From: Planctomycetota bacterium
Lineage (GTDB): Bacteria; Planctomycetota; Phycisphaerae; Sedimentisphaerales; Anaerobacaceae
Direction: 5' to 3'
Assembly: GCA_019456145.1 (NCBI GenBank)
Contig: VRUL01000016.1
Location: 59,679 to 123,678, forward strand
DNA length: 64,000 bases
The position numbers were made by a program, and so were the translations under genes. This document shows, piece by piece, positions 1-8,824 of the stretch. The notes below the pieces were generated by a model that made no database searches, was not told where the DNA came from, and worked only from the letters and a program-made list of their open reading frames with translations. Position 1 is the stretch's first letter, and every line of letters begins with the position of its first letter.

Positions 1-256
1 TCACATAGGGCACAGAAACGAACGGCAAAATCCTAAATCCCAAGCTCTAAATCCTTAACAAATTCGAATGACCTAAATACAGTTGAGTTTCGCAAACTCA
101 GGTTGAGACTACCTTCCATTCCACACATGTGTTATTTGCTCTTTTAAGCAATGGCTGCGGACAAGTTCATTCTGATAGTTCTATTTGGCTTGATAGTAAG
201 AGATAGATTATTTTGATAGTTTTGCTGTAGTTCTTTTAGTCTGTCGACTCGACTAT
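1..256. other. AT-rich intergenic stretch, no gene seen
   Basis: No reading frame with protein-like composition or ribosome binding site is visible on either strand. The stretch carries loose repeats of the type AATCCTAAATCC near positions 30-55. It is probably the 3' flank of the sialidase gene region. Confidence 0.5.
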
Positions 257-385
257 TTATAAGCCGCTTTGCCTACCATATCTTTGGGCCCGGTGAATCC
301 TGGCAACAATAAAAGCCCAGCCGATAATCCAAGCAACAAATGCCTTTTTGGTTATTGTTCTGTCCAATTTATTACATGAGCCCAT
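257..385 (-). CDS. possible 42-residue single-span membrane peptide
   Basis: A short frame begins with ATG at 385 and ends with TAA at 257-259. It has a plausible ribosome binding site (GGAG, 7-8 nt upstream). After a short polar N-terminus it encodes one hydrophobic segment around KAFVAWIIGWAFIVARI, then a basic tail rich in Arg and Gln, an arrangement typical of a small inner-membrane peptide. It lies 48 bp downstream of the sialidase on the same strand and could be co-transcribed. No family is recognised. The evidence is composition and ribosome binding site only, so it may be a chance frame. Confidence 0.3.
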   Translation of the reverse strand: MGSCNKLDRTITKKAFVAWIIGWAFIVARIHRAQRYGRQSGL

Positions 386-433
386 GTTATGTCTCCGTCT
401 ACAAACTCGCAACAATCAGTAATTATGTTCAGT

Positions 434-1537
434 TCACTTTCTCTTATCGGTAAGCCATTGTAGTGAAAATCTGGTGAACACGATACGCTGGTATCCGTCA
501 TCTTCGAAAAGGCAGCATATCCGGCCATCCGGTAGAACCGCAAGATCTGAATACGCACCAGGGCCTTTTTCCAGTACTTTCGCAGTCGGCCAGGTCTGAC
601 CTTCGTCGTAAGAAAGCCTGATGGTCAAATTTTCTCGCCCGGGACCACCAGGACCGGAGTGAAGAATTATGTTCGGCTGCCACGAACATCGATGGATACT
701 GGCCTGACAGGTGGGGCAGTACACCTGGTCGTGATGTTGCGGTGAGGACCAGGTACATCCTCCATCTTTACTGAGGGCAAAGGCCCGTCGTTTGGGACCT
801 CGATAGTTTCGCATGCTCAGAAGCAGTGAGCCATCGATCAGTTCGACGACCTCGCATTCGTTCATGCCTTTTTCTGTGATATCGCCGTGTGTCCAAGTCT
901 GACCGTGATCATCGCTATAGATTACCAAAGAGCGGCCTTTGTTGTCCCAGTTACCCCAGCCTTTGCTGTCACCGCAGTCGCAGGGTATGACCAGCCGGCC
1001 TTTATACTTTCCCCGCTGCAGTTGAATTCCATGACCGGGCCCGGTGGCATACCAGCCCCATTCGGCTTCCTTTACCTCTTCAGTAATTTCCCTGGCTTTG
1101 GCCCAACTCGCTCCCTCGTCGGAACTGTGCGTAATGAATACCCGGTTGTTATCACGACAGAAGGTCAGCCACACGATTCCGGTCTCTTTATCCACCACCG
1201 CGCAAGGATTGCCTATCGTGATTTTCCTGGTGCCCCCTTCTTCATAGACTATCCTTTGCTGGTCCCACGTTTGGCCCCCGTCACTGGAACGTCGTAGGAT
1301 CAGGTCTATGTCTCCGTGGTCGCTCCTACTCGTTTTGCGTCCCTCACAAAATGCCAGAAGCGTTCCCTTACTCGTGACAACCAATGCGGGAATGCGATAG
1401 GTATGATAACCCTGCTTGCCACTTTCATAAATAACAGTGCTTAATGGCACTTTTTTATTGCCTTTATCTGAACTTCTAACCGGGACGATCGATAAACCCA
1501 GCACTATCATATAAACCGTGAAATTTCTGAATGCCAT
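434..1537 (-). CDS. secreted exo-alpha-sialidase (BNR-repeat neuraminidase)
   Basis: This enzyme is expected to release terminal sialic acids from glycoconjugates outside the cytoplasm (GH33-type six-bladed propeller). A signal peptide covers about residues 1-23. The arginine-triad motif YRIP is at residues 47-50, followed by EGR and the D-x-GDIDL segment. Five Asp-boxes of the form S-x-D-x-G-x-x-W are spread along the protein (SSDGGQTW, SSDEGASW, SDDHGQTW, SKDGGCTW, SYDEGQTW). The nucleophile region (NECEV, then SMRNYRG) and the late AYSDL tyrosine segment are present, so the active site looks intact. Length (367 aa) is normal for a one-domain bacterial sialidase. Start is ATG with AGGTAGG 6 nt upstream. 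No nan catabolic genes are seen nearby. Confidence 0.88.
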   Translation of the reverse strand: MAFRNFTVYMIVLGLSIVPVRSSDKGNKKVPLSTVIYESGKQGYHTYRIPALVVTSKGTLLAFCEGRKTSRSDHGDIDLILRRSSDGGQTWDQQRIVYEEGGTRKITIGNPCAVVDKETGIVWLTFCRDNNRVFITHSSDEGASWAKAREITEEVKEAEWGWYATGPGHGIQLQRGKYKGRLVIPCDCGDSKGWGNWDNKGRSLVIYSDDHGQTWTHGDITEKGMNECEVVELIDGSLLLSMRNYRGPKRRAFALSKDGGCTWSSPQHHDQVYCPTCQASIHRCSWQPNIILHSGPGGPGRENLTIRLSYDEGQTWPTAKVLEKGPGAYSDLAVLPDGRICCLFEDDGYQRIVFTRFSLQWLTDKRK

Positions 1538-1843
1538 ATCAACCTACCTTCCAACTTATAATCAAATATCCTCCCCCTAAGTATCTTAACTTAACCGAAC
1601 CCTCAGCCTCCTACGGAAAACACTCGAACAAAACAGCAAAGGATTTCTTGTAAAGCATCTAAAAGGATCCCATACCATATTATCGGGGATTTGTCAACTG
1701 TGGTGACTAATAACTGGCAATGAAACTGTGATGCATGCTGTCGTCGTGTCATTGAGAAACTACTTGATGAATACAATAAAAACGGATACGCTACATAAGA
1801 AGGTTAATCTCTTCTGAGCAAAGTGAATATTAGGAGACTTGAC

Positions 1844-4432
1844 ATGAATGATCCCTGTCACAAGAAGGCTATGTACTACGAAAGAATCCTGAATGATTAT
1901 AGATGGATGGCCGGGTTTATGCACAAGCGACCTTTTACTTTTTGTGCCCTGGACGTATTTCTCCTAATTATTTTGTTGGTTGGGACGGCGTTTCCACAGC
2001 AGCTTGTTGGTCCGGGGAAGGTCTTCATTCGATTTACAAACCTCCGCAAAGACGATGCGAAAGTCCTTATTCGCGTCCATGTTGTACCGAACAGTGACAA
2101 GCCATTCGGCTGGTCAGGCTGGACAACATATATTGGCTGCGAAGAAGGCGCTCGCAATACCCTCGGTGACAAGTGGCTCCCATGTGGCGAACAGTCGCCT
2201 TGGCTTGATATAGGGCGTGGTATGAATTTACGCGGGACACGCAGCCCGGACACATATCTTTCGCCGGTACTCTGTGGCGTTGAAACTTCTGACGATAAAC
2301 CAGGATTACACTTGCTGGCGGAGGTGGCCGAAGGCCGAGAGCAGCGGGTCATCCGGCGTATTGAGGTGCATAAACCTGATCTTAGACAAGCCAACGAACG
2401 CAGTTATCCCTGGATACTTGGTTACAGTGTGTGGAATGGACAGCAACCGTTCTTACCTACACTTGGACTTCTAATCCCTTCGCGGCCAGAGATTGCTTCC
2501 CGCGTTTATACACTCCAAGAGGCTTTGCGGTGGCAGCTTGATTTTATTGACGAGTTCCCCAGAATCGGACGCAAGCCTACACAATTCGTATTCATAACAA
2601 GAGGCCAGCCACAGATTCTTGAGGCCCTGGAATACAACGGTTATCCCGATGACACAGTTGAAGGTAATTTCGGTGATGAAATCTGGATGTCCGTCAGAAT
2701 GCCTGTTGAAGAGCAGAATCACCGCTTTGGCGAGTACCTGAGAAGGAACAGATTCGACCCGCTGGAGCTGATTCCTGACAAGGAGCTCGAGAAGGCACGG
2801 CAATTGAGTAAAGAAGAGCAATGGAAGCTTGTGAAAATTATGCCTTCACTTCCGGAGAAGCCAAAACAATACTATGAGTCCGCTAACTATCGGTACCGAC
2901 TCTGGTATGAAGAACTTGCCGCTCGAACTCAAGAATTCAAAAAGAAACACCTTGGCAAACGGGTCCTGACCGGCGCCAACTTTAGCCCGCACATGAATGT
3001 CTGGCCCGATGTTCGACAGTGGATCGGACCTTTTCGGACAGGTGCGATGACAATGACCTGGACGGAAGATTGGTGGTGGCAAATACCGGAAGTATCGCCC
3101 CAGGTATACGGATTCCTTTTGGATGCACTTCGCCTGGCTGGCTCTTATCATGGGGCACCGGCACAGTTTTACGTCATGCCTTTCCAGGGTAATTCCCCCG
3201 ACAACTTTCGCCGAATGAACGCACTTGGCTTGGCACATGGTGTGAAGATCCTGAATCATTTTCACACTGAAGCGCAGGTACTAACCACATGGGATTACGT
3301 TAGCGTGATGGATAGCCCAAGGACTTACAAAGCTATTCACGATGTGATACATGATGTTGGGGCTGTTGAGCATCGGTTGTATCCTGCAATGCCTCAGCAA
3401 GCGCAAATAGCAATTATGCTGTCAAGAGCAAGCGATACCTGGGACACCGAGGACATCGGCGGTAGTGGGCATCTCTATAGCGCAAAGTTCAACGTGAACA
3501 ACGAAGAACGAAAAGCTATATGGCTGGCGCTGCGGCATGCTCAGTTTCCTGTGGATTTAATCACTGACGAAGATATTGCAGACGGCCACCTCGGCACGTA
3601 TAGAGTATTATATATTGTTGGTTCTGAGATGCTTCGAGCCGCGGCAGAGCCACTGATGAGTTGGGTAAAGAATGGCGGCGTTGTTTATGCCACAGGCGGT
3701 GGTGGCTTATTGGATGAATACCATGCTCCCTTAAAAATGCTCTATCATATGTACGGAATTAAGGAACATAAATTGACACGTCATACACGGCATATCCGGC
3801 CCCGTAAAACCTTAAAGGAAATAAAGTCTTATGACGAACTGCACATCGAACAGCTTGATAAAGCAATGGATAAGATAATCCTACCAGCCTACCTCTACCG
3901 TGAAACACTACAGCCGGAGTCAAGAAATGATATCGTTGGGAAATATTCAACTGACAATTCAGCAGGTCTTATAGTCAATAACTTCGGGAAAGGCAGAACG
4001 ATATACTGTGGTTCATTAGCGGGTATTGCCTATCTCAAACCTGCGATAACAGGGTCATCACAGGTTCTGCCAACCGATTTTCCTGATAACGTCCGACGAT
4101 TCCTCACTGCTCCTGCAATTTGGGCAGATGTGGTTTCGCCTGTTCAGTCTTCTGACCCACTCATCGAAACGCAGTATTTCTGTGGTGCCCAAGGAGATAT
4201 CGTAGTTCTTATCAACTGGCGTGACGAATCCATTGAGAACTTGGTTGTTCGTTTCCCGGGAAAAACTGAAATCCGGAGCGTGCGCAGCCTTCGCAAAGCG
4301 GGCTATTTTAGAGGGCATTTGCATGAGCAGAAAACCGGGACTCTAAACATCAGGTACAACAATGGCATACCGGAAGTCGAATTAGACCTTGGGATTTCCG
4401 ATTATCTGCTTGTGGATTCAAAAGAGCAGTAA
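1844..4432 (+). CDS. large secreted glycosidase-like protein with beta-galactosidase trimerisation-type domain
   Basis: An 862-residue protein of uncertain reaction. The ATG at 1844 is chosen because AGGAG lies 7 nt upstream; an in-frame GTG at 1823 lacks this. ATG 1919 would give a more classical signal peptide. A hydrophobic export segment lies at about residues 31-48. The middle (about 240-500) has the aromatic-rich look of a TIM-barrel glycosidase (MTWTEDWWW, then FYVMPFQGN). Residues about 530-650 resemble the GATase-like trimerisation domain of GH42 beta-galactosidases: a predicted alpha/beta stretch with VLYIVGSEML and GGVVYATGGGG. The C-terminus looks like a beta-sandwich. It starts about 290 bp from the divergent sialidase gene, which suggests shared glycan use. 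The family assignment is inference; I could not identify catalytic acids with confidence. Confidence 0.6.
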   Translation: MNDPCHKKAMYYERILNDYRWMAGFMHKRPFTFCALDVFLLIILLVGTAFPQQLVGPGKVFIRFTNLRKDDAKVLIRVHVVPNSDKPFGWSGWTTYIGCEEGARNTLGDKWLPCGEQSPWLDIGRGMNLRGTRSPDTYLSPVLCGVETSDDKPGLHLLAEVAEGREQRVIRRIEVHKPDLRQANERSYPWILGYSVWNGQQPFLPTLGLLIPSRPEIASRVYTLQEALRWQLDFIDEFPRIGRKPTQFVFITRGQPQILEALEYNGYPDDTVEGNFGDEIWMSVRMPVEEQNHRFGEYLRRNRFDPLELIPDKELEKARQLSKEEQWKLVKIMPSLPEKPKQYYESANYRYRLWYEELAARTQEFKKKHLGKRVLTGANFSPHMNVWPDVRQWIGPFRTGAMTMTWTEDWWWQIPEVSPQVYGFLLDALRLAGSYHGAPAQFYVMPFQGNSPDNFRRMNALGLAHGVKILNHFHTEAQVLTTWDYVSVMDSPRTYKAIHDVIHDVGAVEHRLYPAMPQQAQIAIMLSRASDTWDTEDIGGSGHLYSAKFNVNNEERKAIWLALRHAQFPVDLITDEDIADGHLGTYRVLYIVGSEMLRAAAEPLMSWVKNGGVVYATGGGGLLDEYHAPLKMLYHMYGIKEHKLTRHTRHIRPRKTLKEIKSYDELHIEQLDKAMDKIILPAYLYRETLQPESRNDIVGKYSTDNSAGLIVNNFGKGRTIYCGSLAGIAYLKPAITGSSQVLPTDFPDNVRRFLTAPAIWADVVSPVQSSDPLIETQYFCGAQGDIVVLINWRDESIENLVVRFPGKTEIRSVRSLRKAGYFRGHLHEQKTGTLNIRYNNGIPEVELDLGISDYLLVDSKEQ

Positions 4433-4454
4433 AGGCAGCATTCGCGGCCAAGTG

Positions 4455-4493
4455 TCTTGAGCAAGGCTCCGCTACGCTTCGCCTTCCTCAAGA
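4455..4493 (+). terminator. 12-bp hairpin just after the glycosidase-like gene
   Basis: TCTTGAG-C-AAGGC pairs with GCCTT-C-CTCAAGA around a 13-nt loop, with one C:C mismatch. It starts 23 nt after the stop codon. No T-run follows, so it may be an mRNA 3'-end stabiliser or part of a repeat rather than an intrinsic terminator. Confidence 0.4.
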
Positions 4494-4494
4494 C

Positions 4495-4911
4495 AGGGAG
4501 AATACGTGTGAAATACTCTCATAACAACCGGTACAAGAAATGGGGGCAGGCCACCAAAAGGCTAAGTGTCTCATTTACTCTAAATGGAACACAATAATCT
4601 CACCGGACACTTCATATCCACTCATAACAGCCTGATATGTAAGACTTTACAAAGCCTTTTCTGCAAAGACGTTTCGTCCTGTCCGTACATTCCTTCTATT
4701 TCATGCCCTGTTAACCGCTAAATGAGACAATTTTGTAATACCCATATTAAAATTCATTTATGTAAACCCAATTATTCACTGAACTTACAATTGTTTTTTA
4801 AACCATCTCCATACTCTGGCACACCCATTGCTCTAAGAATTAGTGGATTCAAAGAAAAAAGAGGAAAAACGATTCGCAGCCAAGAAACTTGTTTAGTGGG
4901 GGTCAAAGATC
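4495..4911. other. intergenic stretch, no gene seen
   Basis: Between the glycosidase-like gene and the PDZ gene I see no supported frame. The only clear signal is the GGGGG ribosome-binding-type run just before ATG 4912. Confidence 0.5.
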
Positions 4912-5592
4912 ATGAAAAGGCTAATTTACAGTACTATATTTCGTTTGTTTTTGTGTTTCCAGGCAGGATGTTCCATGATGGCCGTAAATAGCCAGAGTCT
5001 CGAAGACACCACTACTGATGTATGTTTAATAGATCCCAATGAAGGTCAATATTCAATAGAGATCATACAACAAAGGTACGAAAGAAAGGATTACTGGTGG
5101 GAAATCAATAATCCCTTAGAAAACATCGAAAATTATGGCCTAACATCATATTTACAATTAGAGAAAGAAACAATGATGAGAATTGGCGCTGAGCAGCCCT
5201 CCAGTGTCATTGATACTATTGAAGCACCTGCGGGCCTGAACATCAAACAAACCAATGATACGGTGAGAACGATTGCACCAGCTAAACAGGTACTGGCAAA
5301 GGTACGCACCAAAATAAAGAGTATAGAAACGGTATTGAAAAAAGCAGCTATTGACTCTTATTATATCAACGGTAAAATAGACGGGCTTCGAATATCCGGT
5401 TTAGAAAAAATATTGGTGGCAAAAGAGCTTCTGCTTAAGAGCGGCGATATAATCAGAGTAGTCAATGGACAGCCGTTAAGCAGCAAAATACGAGCTTACA
5501 AGATCTTCAAAAAAGCCAGGAAGCTATCAACGATGAAGATCGAACTCTTAAGGGACGGCAAATCCCAAACACTCCTATATTATCTTAGATAG
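4912..5592 (+). CDS. exported GspC-like PDZ-domain protein
   Basis: A 226-residue exported protein. A hydrophobic N-terminus ends near Cys-20 in a poor lipobox (QAGC), so it could be a lipoprotein. The C-terminal 90 residues match the PDZ-like domain of type II secretion protein GspC: an ING-x-DGLRISGLEK strand, then LLKSGDIIRVVNGQPLSS and a final basic strand LLRDGKSQTLLYYL. In GspC this domain links the inner membrane platform to the secretin and helps substrate selection. No other type II secretion gene is nearby, and the usual GspC transmembrane plus HR domain layout is not obvious. It may be a stand-alone regulator or a divergent GspC. Start is ATG with a G-rich ribosome binding site. 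Confidence 0.6.
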   Translation: MKRLIYSTIFRLFLCFQAGCSMMAVNSQSLEDTTTDVCLIDPNEGQYSIEIIQQRYERKDYWWEINNPLENIENYGLTSYLQLEKETMMRIGAEQPSSVIDTIEAPAGLNIKQTNDTVRTIAPAKQVLAKVRTKIKSIETVLKKAAIDSYYINGKIDGLRISGLEKILVAKELLLKSGDIIRVVNGQPLSSKIRAYKIFKKARKLSTMKIELLRDGKSQTLLYYLR

Positions 5593-5681
5593 GTTGATAT
5601 TAGCTTGTAAAGACCAAGGCCTTTTTGAGTACAGCCTTGGAAAAGCGACTAAAAAACACTGTCTAAGAGCTACACATACTA

Positions 5682-5720
5682 AAAATCCTTGATATTGAGT
5701 TAATATCAGGGATTTTTTTA
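5682..5720. terminator. bidirectional intrinsic terminator
   Basis: An AAATCC-TTGATATT arm pairs with AATATCA-GGGATTT around a four-base loop, flanked by an A-run on the left and a T-run on the right. It reads as an intrinsic terminator on both strands and sits between the convergent PDZ and PQQ-propeller genes. A second perfect 7-bp stem (CCAAGGC/GCCTTGG, 5614-5640) lies closer to the PDZ stop codon. Confidence 0.8.
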
Positions 5721-5864
5721 TATTAGAGTCCCAACTTCCAATTCCTATGTTGACTTCGACCCACCGTGCCAAATCCTCCCACTGTTATCCCATGCCTGTA
5801 ACCATAGACTTTATCAACCGTTATCTCGATATCTTCGTCCACATGCAGTGAAGTCATAATAGCT

Positions 5865-5895
5865 AACCCGTATTCCCTGTTTATGCTTACGGGTT
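5865..5895. repeat. 8-bp stem hairpin after the PQQ-propeller gene
   Basis: AACCCGTA and TACGGGTT pair across a 15-nt loop, starting 18 nt beyond the stop codon of the minus-strand propeller gene. There is no T-run on the minus strand. It may help 3'-end formation. Confidence 0.35.
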
Positions 5896-5912
5896 GTTTC
5901 TACACCCAACAC

Positions 5913-7208
5913 TCAACGAGTCTTTTGGAGGCAATAAAGAAATTGGTTTGATCGCAGGAACATGCGTCTATTGCTGACTGCGGGAGATGCGTTGAAATCG
6001 CTGTTATCGGACGGGAATTTGTTCTGTGCGATAATCTGGAACTTTGGCCTGGCTGCCAGAACAAAGGTGCCGATCTTTCGAGTCACAACATAGAGCCTTC
6101 CCTCTGCCGCTGCAGCAGATGCATATACTGCGAATCGATTTTTGACAGGCAGTTTCTCACTGTACCGAAGTTTGCCGGTCTTGGCCTCAAGACAGCACGC
6201 CTTTCCACTGGCATCCACCCAGTACATAAGACCGTTTACAATTACCGGCGATGGCCCGCTGGTAACTTCCTTGCTGGACCACACAATATGAGTGTCGGTA
6301 ACATCACCTTTACCGCCGATGCGCACCGCCAGAGACCCGGAACTGCGAGGGCCGCCTCCATGTATGTACGCCACTCCTTCAAGAATCACGGGAGTAGGTA
6401 TCATTGTTTCGTTTATGTTTGTACGTGTAAACCAGAGAGACTTTCCAGTATCCGGATCCAGCCCCCAGACCTGTGATGACAACGACACAACCAATTCAAC
6501 GCGACCATCCTCTTGCTCGGCCATTACAGGCGTACTGAACGAAAGTCCTGTTTCAGATAAGTCTTTCTTCCAGATTTCCCTGCCCGTTTTTTTATCCAGA
6601 GCGTAGAGTGTTTTGCTCTCGTCCCACGCATTGACAATGACCATATTCTTATAAAGTGCAGGGCTGGCTGCGGATCCCCAGAGTTTCTGATCCGAACCCG
6701 TACCTACATTGCTCTGCCAGAGTTGCTTTCCACTCAGATCAAATGCCAGCACTCCACTCTTTCCGAAGAACACATAGATTCTCTGTCCGTCCGTTACGGG
6801 GGTCTGGCTGGCATAACCATGTTGCCGAAACATGCCCCTATAAGGGTTTTCGGGGAGGATAGCAGGCACGGTCTTGTCCCAAAGGACTTTTCCGTCGGTT
6901 GCACGGATGCACAACAGATGACGTTTGAGATCGTTTGCATCGCCGGGCTTGTCCGGGTGCAGTCCATACCCGGAGTAACACGTTACGAAAACCTTCTCAT
7001 CCATGACAATGGGACTGGACGATCCCGGTCCAGGCAGAGGTGTCTTCCATTTCAGATTTTCTGTTTCGCTCCAGGTTACAGCCAGGCCCGTATCTTCACT
7101 GATACCTCGCGTCCCCGGACCGCGAAAACCCATCCAATCCGAAGCCGATGTGTACCCAGCCAGGGTCATTACCGGGATTATAGTCCAAATCATTGCATGT
7201 CGTAACAT
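5913..7208 (-). CDS. exported PQQ-type beta-propeller repeat protein
   Basis: A 431-residue secreted protein with a signal peptide (about residues 1-22) followed by W-F-R-G-P-G-x-x-G-I-S, the usual opening of planctomycetal outer membrane protein assembly/PQQ-like propellers. Repeating blades show A-x-D-x-x-G-K-x-x-W patterns (AFDLSGKQLWQ, ALDKKTGREIWKK, GLDPDTGKSLWF, CLEAKTGKLRYS). The residues needed for real PQQ dehydrogenase chemistry are not evident, so a binding or scaffold role is more likely than catalysis. Homologues in Planctomycetota often sit among sulfatase and sugar genes, as here. Start is ATG with GGAAG upstream. Confidence 0.8.
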   Translation of the reverse strand: MLRHAMIWTIIPVMTLAGYTSASDWMGFRGPGTRGISEDTGLAVTWSETENLKWKTPLPGPGSSSPIVMDEKVFVTCYSGYGLHPDKPGDANDLKRHLLCIRATDGKVLWDKTVPAILPENPYRGMFRQHGYASQTPVTDGQRIYVFFGKSGVLAFDLSGKQLWQSNVGTGSDQKLWGSAASPALYKNMVIVNAWDESKTLYALDKKTGREIWKKDLSETGLSFSTPVMAEQEDGRVELVVSLSSQVWGLDPDTGKSLWFTRTNINETMIPTPVILEGVAYIHGGGPRSSGSLAVRIGGKGDVTDTHIVWSSKEVTSGPSPVIVNGLMYWVDASGKACCLEAKTGKLRYSEKLPVKNRFAVYASAAAAEGRLYVVTRKIGTFVLAARPKFQIIAQNKFPSDNSDFNASPAVSNRRMFLRSNQFLYCLQKTR

Positions 7209-7786
7209 TTCATTGCTTCCAAGGCCATATTCTAAAGATAATATTAGTTTTACCCATCAGTTCGGTAATCATACATGATATGAAAGACCTTGACAAGGGG
7301 GTATTTCCCCTCTTGGCAAAACAGTAGTTGACCAAGTGGATCAATTCTTTTTTCTTAAGGTGCTTGTTTCGTGGCAGGGCTTTCGTTATATCACCCGTTA
7401 AGATATTCTTACCAAATTCCCGTCTCAAACACCTACTTTTACAACCTTAAAGCACTAAGCAGCCTTAAAGCTCTCATTAGATCCTTACCCCATTGATATT
7501 ATAATACCTGTTTTACTAAACTACCGAGAGCAACCAAGCTCATAAAACCTATCTAACTTCGGGCGAATTAGAGGGTACCAAGCAGACAATGATCATATAA
7601 GAACATCTCTTGTAGTTATTTCTTGTAGTTTTCTGGTTCGCTAATTGGCACCATTATGCAGTATTTGGCTCTCTCGGAACTATGAAAAGTGATAAATGAC
7701 TGGTAGATTTGACTTTTATAAAATATTAAATGATATAAGTTTAGTGCCTTCTGACGATATATGTCATCAGTAGGCGCATAAAAAAC
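7209..7786. other. intergenic stretch, no supported gene
   Basis: A 72-codon minus-strand frame (7210-7428) has no ribosome binding site or recognisable composition and was not accepted. The rest is AT-rich. It serves as the 5' flank of the PQQ-propeller gene and the 3' flank of the tRNA gene, where a TTTTTT run follows the tRNA. Confidence 0.5.
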
Positions 7787-7876
7787 GGAGAGGGCGGGAT
7801 TCGAACCCGCGGTAGGGGCGTTTACCCCTACGACGGTTTAGCAAACCGTTACCTTCAGCCACTCGGTCACCTCTCC
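7787..7876 (-). tRNA. tRNA-Ser (anticodon GCT)
   Basis: The minus strand folds as a class II tRNA of 90 nt. Acceptor arms GGAGAGG and CCTCTCC pair. The anticodon stem ACGGT/ACCGT encloses the loop TTGCTAA, giving anticodon GCT. A long variable arm CGTAGGGGTAAACGCCCCTACC is typical of tRNA-Ser, and the T-arm GCGGGTTCGAATCCCGC is canonical. CCA is not encoded. It reads serine AGC/AGU codons. Confidence 0.97.
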
Positions 7877-7891
7877 GAGTAATTCTATCGT

Positions 7892-7920
7892 AATCTATAT
7901 TGTGCAATCTAATTTTGCAA
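7892..7920 (-). promoter_or_regulatory. candidate sigma70 promoter of tRNA-Ser
   Basis: On the minus strand TTGCAA (7915-7920) and TAGATT (7892-7897) are separated by 17 nt. They lie 15 nt before the tRNA 5' end, a suitable distance for a start point. Confidence 0.45.
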
Positions 7921-8070
7921 GAAGATAACTGGCAAACTGCATTTTTTACGATGCTGTGCCAATATCCCAACAAAATAATATCCAAATTGTCCTGCATAAA
8001 CAGGTCTTGGAGCACATCTATGATTGAGGCTGAGTATTTTGTTTCGCCCCCCGCTCATGTCCTTGAAACC

Positions 8071-8607
8071 TCACACGCTAACGTCTAAAGTATCGCCTCT
8101 GCACAGCTTTTCAATATCACTGGCTACAATATCAGCGACGATTTGTTCTTGTTCTGATAACGTTGGCACCGGCCGCCCAGGCGTATCGCCAACCGGCTCA
8201 GCCTCCCACACCTGCCTTTGAGCTTCATATTGTTGGCCAGGGGCTTTTCTTCGTGTTGCGGTGATTCTTCGCTGCTCGGCCATAATCTCTTCGGCAAGGT
8301 CGAATCTTGGTATTTTGCTTCCTGGCTGCTCCGTCTTTGAAGCTACACCCGGCATATCTCCAACTGCTTTGGCCTGCTCTGACCCTATCTCTGGGACATT
8401 GTCGCCGACGAGTTTTGTTGCAGGTGATCTCTTAGGCTCGGCAGGGCGGGTGGCCTCGTTTGTCTCGGTTTGTTGCGAATCTGTCTCCCGGCCTCCCGCA
8501 TTCCCGTAAGGACGGGCACCCGGTATTATATCTCGTGCGCGAAGAATATCTCCTTTGCGTTGAGGGCTGTCAGAATCAAATTGTCCATTACTATTGTCCA
8601 TATTCAC
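8071..8607 (-). CDS. hypothetical hydrophilic protein
   Basis: I do not recognise this 178-residue cytoplasmic-type protein. The GTG at 8607 is chosen because GGAGG lies 8 nt upstream; an ATG six bases further on is the alternative. There is no signal peptide or membrane segment. The first two thirds are low-complexity and rich in Gln, Glu, Thr, Pro and Gly, suggesting disorder. The last 70 residues (EEIMAEQRRITATRRKAPG, then LSEQEQIVADIVASDIEKL) look helical. It sits alone between tRNA-Ser and the sulfatase run. Confidence 0.55.
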   Translation of the reverse strand: MNMDNSNGQFDSDSPQRKGDILRARDIIPGARPYGNAGGRETDSQQTETNEATRPAEPKRSPATKLVGDNVPEIGSEQAKAVGDMPGVASKTEQPGSKIPRFDLAEEIMAEQRRITATRRKAPGQQYEAQRQVWEAEPVGDTPGRPVPTLSEQEQIVADIVASDIEKLCRGDTLDVSV

Positions 8608-8824
8608 CGCTATAACCTCCGTTAACAATTTCTGACTATAATCGGATTATCACAATTAATCAAGAACAAAAAGCCCATTTTCCTGCTCCCAGGACACCTG
8701 ATGCTATAGCCTTTAAGCCGCAATTTATGCCGGCGTGCTGGTCATCCAATGTACGCTGTTAACCAATTGAAAAAGGTTGCGGTTCATTATCTTCACAGCT
8801 CAGAGCTAATACAAATAGATACTT

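Noticed and set aside
1044..1297. Frames opposite the sialidase
   Set aside because: Shadows of the coding strand; the sialidase has full motif support.
7210..7428. 72-codon minus-strand frame upstream of the PQQ-propeller gene
   Set aside because: No ribosome binding site, no recognisable motif, and it covers the region expected to hold the promoter.
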